This document shows, piece by piece, positions 30,661 through 39,395 of a stretch of 64,000 nucleotides of DNA. Made by a program: the position numbers and the translations under genes. This DNA comes from Streptomyces sp. 3214.6. GTDB lineage: Bacteria > Actinomycetota > Actinomycetes > Streptomycetales > Streptomycetaceae. Under the pieces are notes generated by a model. It saw only the letters and a list, made by a program, of their open reading frames with translations. It was not told where the DNA came from and searched no databases. The DNA lies in contig NZ_LT670819.1 in the NCBI RefSeq assembly GCF_900129855.1, positions 6,882,001 to 6,946,000 on the forward strand. Reading direction: 5' to 3'. Positions within the stretch are counted from its first letter, which is position 1, and every line of letters starts with the position of its first letter.

Positions 30661-31905
30661 CTACGAGCCGGACTTGCGCTTGTTCCACACGTCGAAGCCG
30701 ACGGCCGCGAGCAGGGCCAGGCCCTTGATGACCTGCTGCCAGTCGGTGCCGACGCTGAGGAGGTTCATGCCGTTGTTCAGCACACCGAGAACGAGACCAC
30801 CGATGATCGCGCCGAGGACGGTGCCCACACCGCCGCTCATGGACGCGCCGCCGATGAACGACGAGGCGATCGCCTCGAGTTCGAAGCTGAGGCCCGCCTT
30901 CGGCGAGGCCGCGTTCAGACGGGCGGCGACCACGAGACCCGCCAGGGCCGCGAGCGCGCCCATGTTCAGGAAGATGAGGAAGGTGACCTTCTTGTCCTTG
31001 ATGCCCGACAGCTTCGCCGCCGGGAGGTTGCCGCCGATCGCGTAGATGTGCCGGCCGAAGACGGCGTTGCGCATGACGTAGCCGTAGCCGACGACCAGCG
31101 CGCCGAGGATGATCAGGATGATCGGCGCGCCCTTGTAGCTGGCGAGCAGCATCGTGACGGCGAGGATCGCGGCGGCGATGGCGACGAGCTTGAGCAGGAA
31201 GAGGTTCGTGGGCGCCACTTCCAGGGAGAACTCCTGCTGACGCTTGCGGTCGCGGACCTCCTGGAGGATCACGAACGCGAGCAGGACGAAGCCGAGCAGC
31301 AGCGTGAGGTTGTGGTAGTTGGTGTCCGGGCCGACCTCCGGCAGGAAGCCGTTGCCCATCTTCTGCAGACCGTCCGGGAACGGGCCGAGCGTCTGGCCCT
31401 TCAGGAACATCTCCGTCAGACCGCGGAAGATCAGCATGCCCGCGAGGGTGACGATGAAGGAGGGTATGCCGAGGTAGGCGATCAGGAAGCCCTGTGCCGC
31501 GCCGGCGGCCGCGCCGATGGCCAGGCACAGCACCAGCGCGAGCGGCCACGCCACACCGTGCTGCACGGTCAGTACGGCCGCGAAGGCGCCCGTGAACGCC
31601 GTCACCGAACCGACCGACAGGTCGATGTGGCCGGCGATGATCACCAGCATCATGCCGATCGCGAGGATCAGGATGTAGCTGTTCTGCAGGACCAGGTTGG
31701 AGACGTTGCGCGGCAGCAGCAGGTCGCCGCCGGTCCACACCTGGAACAGGATCACGAGCAGGCCGAGCGCGATCAGCATGCCGTACTGGCGCATGTTGCT
31801 GCGCAGGCCGTTCAGCACCAACTGCAGCAGCCCGCCGCCGGAGGCGGAGCCTCCGCTCTTCTCCGGCGGCGCGTCCGCCGGGCTCTTGGTCACGTCCGTG
31901 CTCAT
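30661..31905 (-). CDS. Multiple-monosaccharide ABC transporter permease (GguB/MmsB type)
   Basis: A 414-residue permease of the BPD_transp_2 (RbsC-like) family with about ten spans. IIAGHIDLSVGSVTAFTGAF is the conserved loop that contacts the ATPase. NAVFGRHIYAIGGNLPAAKLSGI and SSFIGGASMSGGVGTVLGAI are family blocks. The extra length between spans is that of GguB/XylH rather than RbsC. Its ATG overlaps the ATPase stop (ATGA). With the next two genes upstream it forms a ChvE-GguA-GguB-type importer for arabinose, xylose, galactose or glucose. Confidence 0.9.
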   Translation of the reverse strand: MSTDVTKSPADAPPEKSGGSASGGGLLQLVLNGLRSNMRQYGMLIALGLLVILFQVWTGGDLLLPRNVSNLVLQNSYILILAIGMMLVIIAGHIDLSVGSVTAFTGAFAAVLTVQHGVAWPLALVLCLAIGAAAGAAQGFLIAYLGIPSFIVTLAGMLIFRGLTEMFLKGQTLGPFPDGLQKMGNGFLPEVGPDTNYHNLTLLLGFVLLAFVILQEVRDRKRQQEFSLEVAPTNLFLLKLVAIAAAILAVTMLLASYKGAPIILIILGALVVGYGYVMRNAVFGRHIYAIGGNLPAAKLSGIKDKKVTFLIFLNMGALAALAGLVVAARLNAASPKAGLSFELEAIASSFIGGASMSGGVGTVLGAIIGGLVLGVLNNGMNLLSVGTDWQQVIKGLALLAAVGFDVWNKRKSGS

Positions 31906-33452
31906 CGCGTTACCTCTTTGTCCTTCGTCATCTGGCGCATCAGCACTTCCTGCGTGGCCTCGGCCCGCGGGAACTCGCCCGTGAGCCGTCCGGCGGCCAT
32001 GGTGTAGATGCGGTCGCACATGCCGAGCAGTTCGGGCAGCTCGGAGGAGATGAAGACGACCGCCTTGCCCTGGGCGGCCAGCTGGTCGATCACCGTGTAG
32101 ATCTCGAACTTGGCGCCGACGTCGATACCGCGCGTCGGCTCGTCCAGGATCAGCACATCGGGACCGGCGAAGATCCACTTGCTGAGGACGACCTTCTGCT
32201 GGTTGCCGCCGGACAGCTTGCCCACCGGCTCGAAGACGGTCGGCGCCTTGATGTTCATGGACTTGCGGTAGCCCTCGGCGACCTGCCGCTCCTCCTGCTC
32301 GTCGACCACGCCCCGCTTGGCGACCTTTTTCAGGGCGGTCAGCGAGATGTTGCGGTTGATCGTGTCGATGAGGTTGAGGCCGTAGTGCTTGCGGTCCTCG
32401 GTGACGTACGCGATCCCGTGGCCGATCGCCTCGGCGACCGTCTTCGTGCGGATCTCCTTGCCGTCCTTGAGGACCGTCCCGCCCGCGTGCCGGCCGTAGG
32501 TGCGTCCGAAGACGCTCATGGCGAGCTCGGTGCGGCCGGCGCCCATGAGGCCGGCGATGCCGACGATCTCCCCGCGGCGCACCTGGATCGACACGTCGTC
32601 GACCACCTTGCGCTGCTGGTCGATCGGGTGGTGCACGGTCCAGTCGCGGATCTCCAGGGCCGGGGCCGCGTCCTTCTCCGCCTCGTGCGGGGTGCGCTCG
32701 GGGAAGCGGTGGTCGAGGTCGCGGCCGACCATGCCGCTGATGATCCGGTCCTCGGTCGTCTCCGCAGACTTCACGTCGAGCGTCTCGATGGTGTGCCCGT
32801 CGCGGATGATCGTCACCGCGTCCGCGACCTTGCGGATCTCGTTGAGCTTGTGGGAGATGATGATCGAGGTGATGCCCTGCTTCTTCAACTCCAGGATGAG
32901 GTCCAGGAGTTTGCCGCTGTCCTCGTCGTTCAGGGCCGCCGTCGGCTCATCCAGGATGAGCAGCTTCACCTTCTTCGACAGGGCCTTGGCGATCTCCACG
33001 AGCTGCTGCTTGCCCACGCCGATGTCGGCGACGCGGGTCTCCGGGTGGTCGCTGAGACCGACCCGGCGCAGCAGCTCCGTGGCGTGCCGCAGGGTCTCCC
33101 GCCAGTCGATGAACCCGCCCTTGGCGTGCTCGTTGCCGAGGAAGATGTTCTCCGCCAGGGAGAGATACGGCGACAGCGCCAGCTCCTGGTGGATGATGAC
33201 GATGCCGTGCTGCTCGCTTGCCCGGATGTCCTTGAACTGGACGACCTCTCCCTCGAAGAGGATGTCGCCTTCATAGGTTCCGTGCGGATGGACGCCGGAG
33301 AGCACCTTCATCAAGGTGGACTTCCCGGCACCGTTCTCACCGCAAATGGCATGGACCTCGCCCTGACGGACGGTCAGTGTGACATCCGACAGCGCTTTGA
33401 CGCCGGGAAAGGTCTTGACGATCGAGCGCATTTCCAGGACGGGTCCCGCCAT
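31902..33452 (-). CDS. Multiple-monosaccharide ABC transporter ATP-binding protein (GguA/MmsA type)
   Basis: A 516-residue double ATPase. The first half has a full Walker A (GENGAGKSTLMK), the Q-loop, a signature region GVGKQQLVEIAKAL and Walker B LLILDEPTAAL. The second half has the degenerate Walker A GLMGAGRTELAM, a normal signature LSGGNQQKVVLSKW and Walker B VLILDEPTRGID. This asymmetry is normal for sugar ABC ATPases of the RbsA/XylG group. The ATG at 33452 is chosen because GGAAGG precedes it. It energises uptake with the adjacent binding protein and permease. Confidence 0.93.
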   Translation of the reverse strand: MAGPVLEMRSIVKTFPGVKALSDVTLTVRQGEVHAICGENGAGKSTLMKVLSGVHPHGTYEGDILFEGEVVQFKDIRASEQHGIVIIHQELALSPYLSLAENIFLGNEHAKGGFIDWRETLRHATELLRRVGLSDHPETRVADIGVGKQQLVEIAKALSKKVKLLILDEPTAALNDEDSGKLLDLILELKKQGITSIIISHKLNEIRKVADAVTIIRDGHTIETLDVKSAETTEDRIISGMVGRDLDHRFPERTPHEAEKDAAPALEIRDWTVHHPIDQQRKVVDDVSIQVRRGEIVGIAGLMGAGRTELAMSVFGRTYGRHAGGTVLKDGKEIRTKTVAEAIGHGIAYVTEDRKHYGLNLIDTINRNISLTALKKVAKRGVVDEQEERQVAEGYRKSMNIKAPTVFEPVGKLSGGNQQKVVLSKWIFAGPDVLILDEPTRGIDVGAKFEIYTVIDQLAAQGKAVVFISSELPELLGMCDRIYTMAAGRLTGEFPRAEATQEVLMRQMTKDKEVTR

Positions 33453-33482
33453 GGTCGTGCCTTCCAATCCTTAAGGGTCGAC

Positions 33483-34589
33483 TTACTTGAGCTGGTCCGC
33501 CGTGTAGTAGCCGCCCTGGACGAGCTCCTTCTCGTAGTTGGTCTTGTCGACGCCGACCGGCTGCAGCAGGTAGGCGGGGACGACCTTGGTGCCGTTGTCG
33601 TACGACTTGGTGTCGTTGATCTCGGGCTTCTTGCCGTTGAGGGAGGCGTCGACCATGTCCGTGGCGACCTGGGCGAGCTTGCGCAGGTCCTTGTAGACGG
33701 TCATCGACTGCTGGCCCGCGATGATCGACTTCACCGAGGCGAGCTCGGCGTCCTGGCCGGTGATGACCGGCAGCGGCTTGGCCGCGGTGCCGTAGCCGTC
33801 CGACTTCAGGGCGGCGATGATGCCGATGGAGATGCCGTCGTAGGGCGAGAGCACCGCGTCGACCCGGCCCTTGGTGTACGCCGAGGTGAGGTTGTCCTCC
33901 ATGCGCTTCTGGGCGGTGGCGCCGTCCCAGCGCAGGGTGGTGACCTGGGTGAGCTTGGTCTGGCCGGACTTGACCACCAGCTTCTTGCTGTCGATGTACG
34001 GCTGGAGCACGCTCATCGCACCGTTGAAGAAGTACTTGGTGTTGTTGTCGTCGTTGGAGCCGGCGAAGAGCTCGATGTTGAACGGACCCTTGCCGCTCGC
34101 CAGGCCCAGCTTGTCGACGATGTACTGGCCCTGGAGCTTGCCGACCTTCTCGTTGTCGAAGGACGCGTAGTAGTCGACGTTCTTCGTGCCGAGGATCAGA
34201 CGGTCGTAGGAGATGACCGGGATCTTGGCGTCGGCGGCCTGCTGGAGGACGTTGTTCAGGGACTTGTTGTCGATGGCGGCGACGATCAGCGCCTTGACGC
34301 CCTGGGTGATCAGGTTCTCGATCTGGGAGACCTGCTGGTCGGGGTCGTCCTCGCCGAAGACCAGCTTGGTCTTGTAGCCCTTGGCCTTCAGGTCCTTCTC
34401 GACGTTGGCGCCGTCGGTGATCCAGCGCTCGGAGGACTTGGTCGGCATCGCGATGCCGATGGTCCCGCCCTTGGAGTCGCCGGCCTTCTCGTCGCTCCCG
34501 CCCTCACCGGACTGCCCGCAGGCGGAGAGGGTGAGGGCGAGGGAGGCGGCTCCGGCTATGGCGGCGAGGGCGGCTCTGCGGTTACGCAT
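33483..34589 (-). CDS. Multiple-monosaccharide-binding lipoprotein (ChvE type)
   Basis: A 368-residue periplasmic-binding-protein-like lipoprotein anchored outside the membrane. The signal MRNRRAALAAIAGAASLALT ends in the lipobox LSAC (Cys24). The mature protein has TIGIAMPTKSSERWITDG, AAIDNKSLNNVLQQAADAKI, SYDRLI and TGQDAELASVKSIIAGQQSM, the ChvE/XylF pattern. The ATG at 34589 has AAGGA eight bases upstream, whereas ATGs at 34595 and 34598 are too close. It is the first gene of the importer operon and sets its specificity. Confidence 0.92.
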   Translation of the reverse strand: MRNRRAALAAIAGAASLALTLSACGQSGEGGSDEKAGDSKGGTIGIAMPTKSSERWITDGANVEKDLKAKGYKTKLVFGEDDPDQQVSQIENLITQGVKALIVAAIDNKSLNNVLQQAADAKIPVISYDRLILGTKNVDYYASFDNEKVGKLQGQYIVDKLGLASGKGPFNIELFAGSNDDNNTKYFFNGAMSVLQPYIDSKKLVVKSGQTKLTQVTTLRWDGATAQKRMEDNLTSAYTKGRVDAVLSPYDGISIGIIAALKSDGYGTAAKPLPVITGQDAELASVKSIIAGQQSMTVYKDLRKLAQVATDMVDASLNGKKPEINDTKSYDNGTKVVPAYLLQPVGVDKTNYEKELVQGGYYTADQLK

Positions 34590-34733
34590 GATCATCATCC
34601 TTGATGTGTGTGCAGGGGATCGGTCTCGCGGTGCCAAGGGCGCTCCCGGCGGTGAAGCCGGGAAGACCGAGAAGAAGATGTGTGGGATTCTGGGTGCCTG
34701 TGGTGGCTTCTGTGAAGCAAGGTTTCCGGAACG

Positions 34734-35705
34734 TTATGACTGGGCGTCGAACCTGTTCAGTTCGCCCGGCAGACGAGAGCCGAGAGGCGCCATGTCGCCG
34801 TCCGCTCCGTGCCGCGCGAGCAGGTCGAGGGCGAGCCGTCCGCGCCGCACCCGTTCCCGGGCGGTGGAGAGCGTCAGGTCCCGCATGTGGTGGCCGTACG
34901 GGTAGATCCCCGGGGCCTTGGACAGGCCGAACTTCAGGTAGAGCGGTGCGCCGCGCCGGATCAGCTCGGCGACCTCGTACATCCGGATGTAGCCGCCGAG
35001 ATCGTCGGGGGCCTCGATGTACATGTCCATGGGGGCGGCCGACACCCGGCGGATCTCGGTGAGGTGATCCAGCGTCAGGTCGCTGGGCACGTTGATCGAG
35101 TCGCCGCCGAGCCCCTCGTACACCGCGTACGAGGCCGGGTTGACGGGGCCGATGAGCGCCGACACCTTCAGCGTGGTGTCGGCCGGGATGATGCCGGCCC
35201 GGCGGGCGCGGTGCAGCGTCCACAGCACGCCCTCGTCGGCGACGAGAAGGCACTTGACGCCCAACTCCGTGGCCCGGACGGCGTCTTCGACGCATCCGGC
35301 GACGGCGTCGTACCCGCGGGCTCTGAGGCCCCCGCCGCGCGAGTCGGTCCGGGTGGAGCCGCCGATGTCCCAGGTGCCACGCGGCCCGGTGAACAGGCAG
35401 AGCTCGATGTCGCGCTCGCCGGTGGCGTCGACCATCTCGGTGATCTCGGCGTCGGAGAGCATCCACACGCCGCTGCCCTGGCTGATCCGGTGGATCGGCA
35501 CGTCGAGGCGGGAGGCTTCCTTGAGGATGACGGCCAGCGCTTCGGGACCCTCGCACGAGGGGACCTCGGTGCGCCAGCGGCCGCCGCCCGGGAAACTGTG
35601 GGCGGAGGCGTCGGCGGGGTCGAGTGCGGGCGCGCCCAGGCCGAGCGTGGTGAGCGCCTGCTCACCGGGTCGACGGGGGGCCGTGGCGGAGGCGTCGGTC
35701 GTCAC
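34734..35705 (-). CDS. U32-peptidase-like/TIM-barrel protein in the sugar regulon
   Basis: A 323-residue cytoplasmic protein from GTG 35705, with AAAGGA before it. The repeated strand-helix pattern (PIHRISQGSGVWMLSD, IELCLFTGPRGTWDIGG, KCLLVADEGVLWTLHRAR, YLKFGLSKAPGIYPYG) suggests a TIM barrel like that of the U32 family, although the usual Cys-containing U32 signature is not visible. No function is known to me. A site resembling the IclR motif lies 14 bases before the start, and the sugar importer follows on the same strand after a 144-base gap. A lyase or aldolase role on the keto-deoxy sugar acid is a possibility only. Confidence 0.55.
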   Translation of the reverse strand: MTTDASATAPRRPGEQALTTLGLGAPALDPADASAHSFPGGGRWRTEVPSCEGPEALAVILKEASRLDVPIHRISQGSGVWMLSDAEITEMVDATGERDIELCLFTGPRGTWDIGGSTRTDSRGGGLRARGYDAVAGCVEDAVRATELGVKCLLVADEGVLWTLHRARRAGIIPADTTLKVSALIGPVNPASYAVYEGLGGDSINVPSDLTLDHLTEIRRVSAAPMDMYIEAPDDLGGYIRMYEVAELIRRGAPLYLKFGLSKAPGIYPYGHHMRDLTLSTARERVRRGRLALDLLARHGADGDMAPLGSRLPGELNRFDAQS

Positions 35706-35718
35706 AAGCTGTCCTTTG

Positions 35719-35734
35719 TGTTCGATATATCGGA
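35719..35734. promoter_or_regulatory. Putative IclR operator before the U32-like gene
   Basis: tgttcgatatatcgga contains the 10-base palindrome cgatatatcg. It shares the half-site tgttcga with the exact-match pair at 957-969 and 38018-38030. It lies just upstream of the ribosome-binding site of the minus-strand gene. Confidence 0.4.
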
Positions 35735-35782
35735 CGAGGTTCGCGGCTCAAGGCGTGCGGGGTGCGGGTGCGGGGTTGGGAT

Positions 35783-35827
35783 GTACGCCGGTACGGGGGC
35801 CGTCAGATCACCCCCGTACCGGCGTAC
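35783..35827. terminator. Perfect 17-bp hairpin after the dehydrogenase gene
   Basis: gtacgccggtacggggg (35783-35799) pairs with 35811-35827 without mismatch, loop 11. It ends the dehydratase-dehydrogenase transcript. The U32-like gene therefore needs its own promoter. Confidence 0.8.
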
Positions 35828-35841
35828 GGCTAGGGGGTGGC

Positions 35842-36846
35842 CTAAGGCCGGAGCAGCACCTTGCCCACCTTCGGATCGCCGGATCCCACCAGCTCGATGG
35901 CCTCGGAGAACGCGGCGAGCGGCAGCTCGTGGGTGACCAGCGGCAGCGGATCCAGCAGACCGGCCCCGAACACCCGAACGGTGTGCGACCAGGCGTCCGG
36001 CGGCGCCCCGAAGACGGTGTGCACCTCCAGCTGCCGTACCACCAGGTCCGTCGGGTCGAGCCCGTCGGCGCCCGCCGCCGGGATGCCCGTGAGGACCAGA
36101 CGTCCGCCGCGCCGCAGCAGCGAGGCGGCCGTGCGGGCGGCGGAGGCCGAACCCGCGGTCTCGATGACGACGTCGAAGTCGTCGGGGAGCTCCTGGTGCC
36201 GGGTGCGGAAGTCGGTCGCCCCGAACTGCCGGGAAAGCGTCTCCCGGTCGTTTCGGGTGCCCACCACCAGCAGCTCGGCCGGCGAGCCCGCCTTCAGGAA
36301 CTGGACGGCGAACATGCCCAGGGTGCCGGTGCCGACCACGGCCACCTTCTCGCCGGGCAGCGCGTGCGCCTTGATCGCGGCGGCCGCGATGCAGGCGGCG
36401 GGCTCCAGGAGCGCGGCGGCCGTGAGGTCGGCGTCCTCGGGGAGCACGTGCAGCAGCCGGGCCGGCAGGGTGAGGGTGGCGGCCATCGCCCCGGGCTGGG
36501 TGAAGCCCGTCTCCTCGTAGCCGTCCGTGCACAGCGTTGTCTCGCCCGCGTGGCAGCGGTCGCAGACCTGGCAGTTGCGGAAGCCCTCGCCCACCACCTT
36601 GCGGCCGACGAGCGACGCCGGGACCCCGGCGCCGACCGCCTCGACCGTCCCGGACCACTCGTGGCCCGGGGTCAGCGGGTAGCGGACGTACCCCTCCGGC
36701 CGGTTGCCCTGGTACACCTCACGGTCGCTGCCGCAGATGCCGGTGGCGTGCACACGCACCAGCGCCTCGCCGGGCTCCGGCTGCCGGGGCTCGTGCGGGA
36801 CGAGCCGGTGCTCGCCCGGCGCCTCGACGACGACGGCGGTGCTCAC
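35842..36846 (-). CDS. Zinc-dependent medium-chain alcohol/sugar dehydrogenase
   Basis: A 334-residue MDR enzyme from the GTG that overlaps the dehydratase stop (GTGA). Catalytic zinc ligands are Cys38 in TGICGSD and His62-Glu63 in TPGHEW. The structural zinc lobe is Cys92, Cys95, Cys98 and Cys106 (CQVCDRCHAGETTLC). The NAD-binding motif is VVGTGTLGMFAVQFL. The sorbitol/threonine/galactitol dehydrogenase branch fits best. In context it could oxidise the imported aldose, or a polyol, to the lactone that the SMP-30 enzyme opens. Cofactor and substrate are not predictable. Confidence 0.87.
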   Translation of the reverse strand: MSTAVVVEAPGEHRLVPHEPRQPEPGEALVRVHATGICGSDREVYQGNRPEGYVRYPLTPGHEWSGTVEAVGAGVPASLVGRKVVGEGFRNCQVCDRCHAGETTLCTDGYEETGFTQPGAMAATLTLPARLLHVLPEDADLTAAALLEPAACIAAAAIKAHALPGEKVAVVGTGTLGMFAVQFLKAGSPAELLVVGTRNDRETLSRQFGATDFRTRHQELPDDFDVVIETAGSASAARTAASLLRRGGRLVLTGIPAAGADGLDPTDLVVRQLEVHTVFGAPPDAWSHTVRVFGAGLLDPLPLVTHELPLAAFSEAIELVGSGDPKVGKVLLRP

Positions 36847-38000
36847 TTGCCGGCCTTGGGCTTGCGCTGCTCCCAGCCCTCGGCCCACAGGTCGAAGCGG
36901 GCCTGCTGCTGCGGGAACTCGGCGGCGGCGTCCACGTCCAGCTCGACGCCGAGGCCGGGCTTGTCGGAGAGGTGGAAGTAGCCGTCGATCACCTCGGGCG
37001 CGCCCTTGACGACCTTCTTGATCTCCGCGTCCGCGAAGTCGTTGAAGTGCTCGAGGATCTTGAAGTTCGGGGCGGTGAACCCGACCTGGAGGGAGGCCGC
37101 GGTCAGGACCGGGCCGCCGACGTTGTGCGGGGCGACGAGCATGTAGTGCGTCTCGGCGGTCGCCGCGAGCTTGCGCGTCTCCCAGATGCCGCCGATGTGG
37201 CCGACGTCCGGCTGGATGATGTCCACGGCCTGGCTCTCGAAGAGCTCACGGAACTCGATCCGGTCGTGGATGCGCTCACCGGTGGCGACGGGGATGTCGA
37301 CCTTGGCGGCGACCTTCTCCAGCGCCTTCAGGTTCTCCGGCGGGCAGGGCTCCTCCAGCCAGGCGGGCTTGAACGGCGCGAGCTCGTTCGCGAGCCGGAC
37401 GGCGGTCGAGGGGGAGAAGCGGCCGTGCATCTCCAGCATCAGCTCGGCGTCCGGCCCGATGGCGTCGCGCACGGCCTCGATGAGGGAGACGGCGTACAGG
37501 GTCTGCTTGTGGTCCAGTTCGAAGTGGCCGGTGCCGAAGGGGTCGATCTTCAGCGCCTTGTAACCGCGCTCCATGACCCCCTGCGCGGCCTTGTGGTACG
37601 CCTCCGGCGTCCGCTCGGTGGTGTACCAGCCGTTGGCGTACGCCTTGACCTTGTCGGTGACCTTGCCGCCGAGCAGCTGCCAGACCGGCACCCCGAGGGC
37701 CTTGCCCTTGATGTCCCAGCAGGCCATCTCGACGACGGCGATGCCGGACATCACGATCTCGCCGGCGCGCCCGTAGTCGCCGTACTTCATCCGGCGGGTG
37801 AGGTCCTCGACAGCGAACGGGTCGGAGCCGAGAATGTGGTTGGCCTCGGCCTCCTTCAGGTAGCCGATCAGCGCGTCGGTGTGGCCCAGCATGCGGGTCT
37901 CGCCGACACCCGTGATGCCCTCGTCGGTGTGCACCAGGACGTAGGTCAGGTTGCGCCAGGGCGTCCCTACCACGTGAGTGCTGATTCCGGTGATGCGCAC
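36843..38000 (-). CDS. Enolase-superfamily sugar-acid dehydratase (galactonate dehydratase-like)
   Basis: A 385-residue mandelate racemase/muconate lactonizing enzyme family member. Metal ligands can be placed at Glu190 (MLEMHGRF), Glu216 (WLEEP) and Glu242 (ATGERIH). The Asp265-His292 dyad (IIQPDVGH and APHNVGG) and the Lys151-x-Asp motif are also present. This pattern and length match D-galactonate-type dehydratases, which convert an aldonate to a 2-keto-3-deoxy sugar acid. It heads the operon and is directly preceded by the motif shared with the iclR promoter. Arabinonate, fuconate and galactonate are alternatives for the substrate. Confidence 0.88.
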   Translation of the reverse strand: MRITGISTHVVGTPWRNLTYVLVHTDEGITGVGETRMLGHTDALIGYLKEAEANHILGSDPFAVEDLTRRMKYGDYGRAGEIVMSGIAVVEMACWDIKGKALGVPVWQLLGGKVTDKVKAYANGWYTTERTPEAYHKAAQGVMERGYKALKIDPFGTGHFELDHKQTLYAVSLIEAVRDAIGPDAELMLEMHGRFSPSTAVRLANELAPFKPAWLEEPCPPENLKALEKVAAKVDIPVATGERIHDRIEFRELFESQAVDIIQPDVGHIGGIWETRKLAATAETHYMLVAPHNVGGPVLTAASLQVGFTAPNFKILEHFNDFADAEIKKVVKGAPEVIDGYFHLSDKPGLGVELDVDAAAEFPQQQARFDLWAEGWEQRKPKAGK

Positions 38001-38017
38001 GGAAGTTACCCTTCGGC

Positions 38018-38135
38018 TGTTCGAGATTTCGTCACATGTTCGAAATGCTGGGCAGACAGTAAGTTTCGCGCGACGGGGGTGTCAATGGGTCGAACGAGTA
38101 ACGGTTTCGACACTTTCGCGGGCCCTTGCGAAAGT
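38018..38135. promoter_or_regulatory. IclR-type operator cluster in the dehydratase promoter
   Basis: tgttcgagatttc at 38018-38030 is an exact reverse-complement match to the element before iclR. A second half, tgttcgaaat, follows at 38037-38046. Further upstream, actttcgc (38112-38119) and gcgaaagt (38128-38135) form an inverted repeat with eight-base arms. The rest of the 257-base gap to the divergent zinc-ribbon gene contains no gene. Confidence 0.5.
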
Positions 38136-38257
38136 CGAAGGGTCGACGGTGTGTGACAGCTCACTCAAGTCGCCGCGCCGGTATGGCCGGTTTCCCACAC
38201 AACTTTCACAGCCGGGCCTGGGAACGTGACCGTCCGGGAACTTAGTCTTCCCGCGTC

Positions 38258-39118
38258 ATGGACTACTGCCACCCGTGCCGAAGGCACCTCAACGGCGCCC
38301 TCGTCTGCCCGGGGTGCGGCGCACCTGCTCAGCAGCTACGCGCGTATCAGCCCACCGCGTACGAGCCCGAACCCGAGCCGTATGCGCCGGAACCGTACAC
38401 GCAGGGGCCCGAGCCGTATCCGCTGGACGCGTCGGCGCACGAGGCGCCCGGCGGCCCGGACGGTCACGGTGATCATGAAGACCACGACGATGACGATCGC
38501 GACGATCATGACGATCGCGGAGTCGACGCCGGCGAGCCCCAGGGGCGCGCCGCGCGCCGCCGTGGGCAGGGCCGGGGTACCCGGCGGGGCCCTGAAGGCA
38601 CGGCTGCCGCATCGGACGCGAGCCGTCGCGACCGCAAGGCCTCGGCCCACCGCCGGCGCCGCAAGCGCGTGGTGCTGATCACCGCCGGCTTCGTCCTGGC
38701 GGCGGGCGGCCTGAGCCTGGCCGAACTCGGCGTGGACGCACCGGGGTTCTCCTCGCCCCACAACCCCGAGGTGGCCGGGGGAGAGTCGTCCGAGGTCGAC
38801 GGGGAGGCGGGGACGGTGCCGGAGCCGAGCGCGTCCGGGCGGCCGCTGGACGACAGGACGGACCCGGGCGAGGCCACCCCCTCCTCCTCGCCGAGCCCCT
38901 CCGCCTCCCCGTCGGCGTCGGAGTCCACGAAGGACGGCAAGGCCACGCGGTCCCCGGACAAGGAAGCCCAGTCGGCCACCCTCCCGGCCTCCTCCGGATC
39001 GACCACCCCGTCGGACCCGGACTCCGGCTCGAACCCCACACCGACCGCCGCCCCCACCGCGACCCCACAACCCTCCCCGACCGAAACATGCACCCGCTTC
39101 CTGTGGTGGTGCTCTTGA
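38258..39118 (+). CDS. Zinc-ribbon membrane protein with acidic/His linker
   Basis: A 286-residue protein. Residues 4-21 carry two Cys pairs (CHPC and CPGC) of a zinc ribbon. A Pro/Glu/Tyr repeat tract follows (EPEPEPYAPEPYTQGPEPY), then a striking Asp/His run (HGDHEDHDDDDRDDHDDRG) and a basic stretch. One membrane span (VVLITAGFVLAAGGLSLAEL) separates this cytoplasmic part from an outside region rich in Ser, Pro and Thr that ends in CTRFLWWCS. Streptomyces genomes encode many such proteins; no function is known. It is monocistronic. Confidence 0.7.
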   Translation: MDYCHPCRRHLNGALVCPGCGAPAQQLRAYQPTAYEPEPEPYAPEPYTQGPEPYPLDASAHEAPGGPDGHGDHEDHDDDDRDDHDDRGVDAGEPQGRAARRRGQGRGTRRGPEGTAAASDASRRDRKASAHRRRRKRVVLITAGFVLAAGGLSLAELGVDAPGFSSPHNPEVAGGESSEVDGEAGTVPEPSASGRPLDDRTDPGEATPSSSPSPSASPSASESTKDGKATRSPDKEAQSATLPASSGSTTPSDPDSGSNPTPTAAPTATPQPSPTETCTRFLWWCS

Positions 39119-39124
39119 GCCCTC

Positions 39125-39144
39125 TCCTGCCCGAGGGCAGGAGA
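39125..39144 (+). terminator. Short hairpin after the zinc-ribbon gene
   Basis: ctcctgccc pairs perfectly with gggcaggag around a two-base loop, directly after the stop codon. Confidence 0.65.
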
Positions 39145-39299
39145 TTCCGGTCCGTGCCACTACGCGGCACCTTCCCGCCCGTCCGGCGGTAGCTCCCACG
39201 ACTCCGTTGTCGGACACGGCGATCTCGGCCATGCTGCTGCGCCCCTCCGGGCCGCTACGGGCAGGTGAGCCGTCGGGCGGATGCCGGCCCGGTTGGACG

Positions 39300-39395
39300 T
39301 TCGTCCAGGCCGGCGTTGCCGATGTCCAGGACGGGGTGGCCGATGTCCAGGACGGGGTGGTCGATGTCCAGGACGGGGTGGGGGATGTCCGGGAA
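39300..39395. repeat. 21-bp tandem repeat, 3 good and 2 diverged units, in a 700-bp gap
   Basis: gatgtccaggacggggtgg recurs at 39321, 39342 and 39363 with 21-base spacing, flanked by weaker copies. It lies in the 706-base space (39119-39824) between the zinc-ribbon and lacI genes, which otherwise contains a hairpin, an operator and no gene I can support. The period allows an open frame of heptapeptide repeats in both directions, but neither has a credible start. Confidence 0.8.

Noticed and set aside
28396..32007. A 1203-codon plus-strand frame across the aminotransferase, epimerase and permease genes
   Set aside because: It spans several well-supported opposite-strand genes and encodes low-complexity Val/Arg/Asp-rich sequence with no domain.
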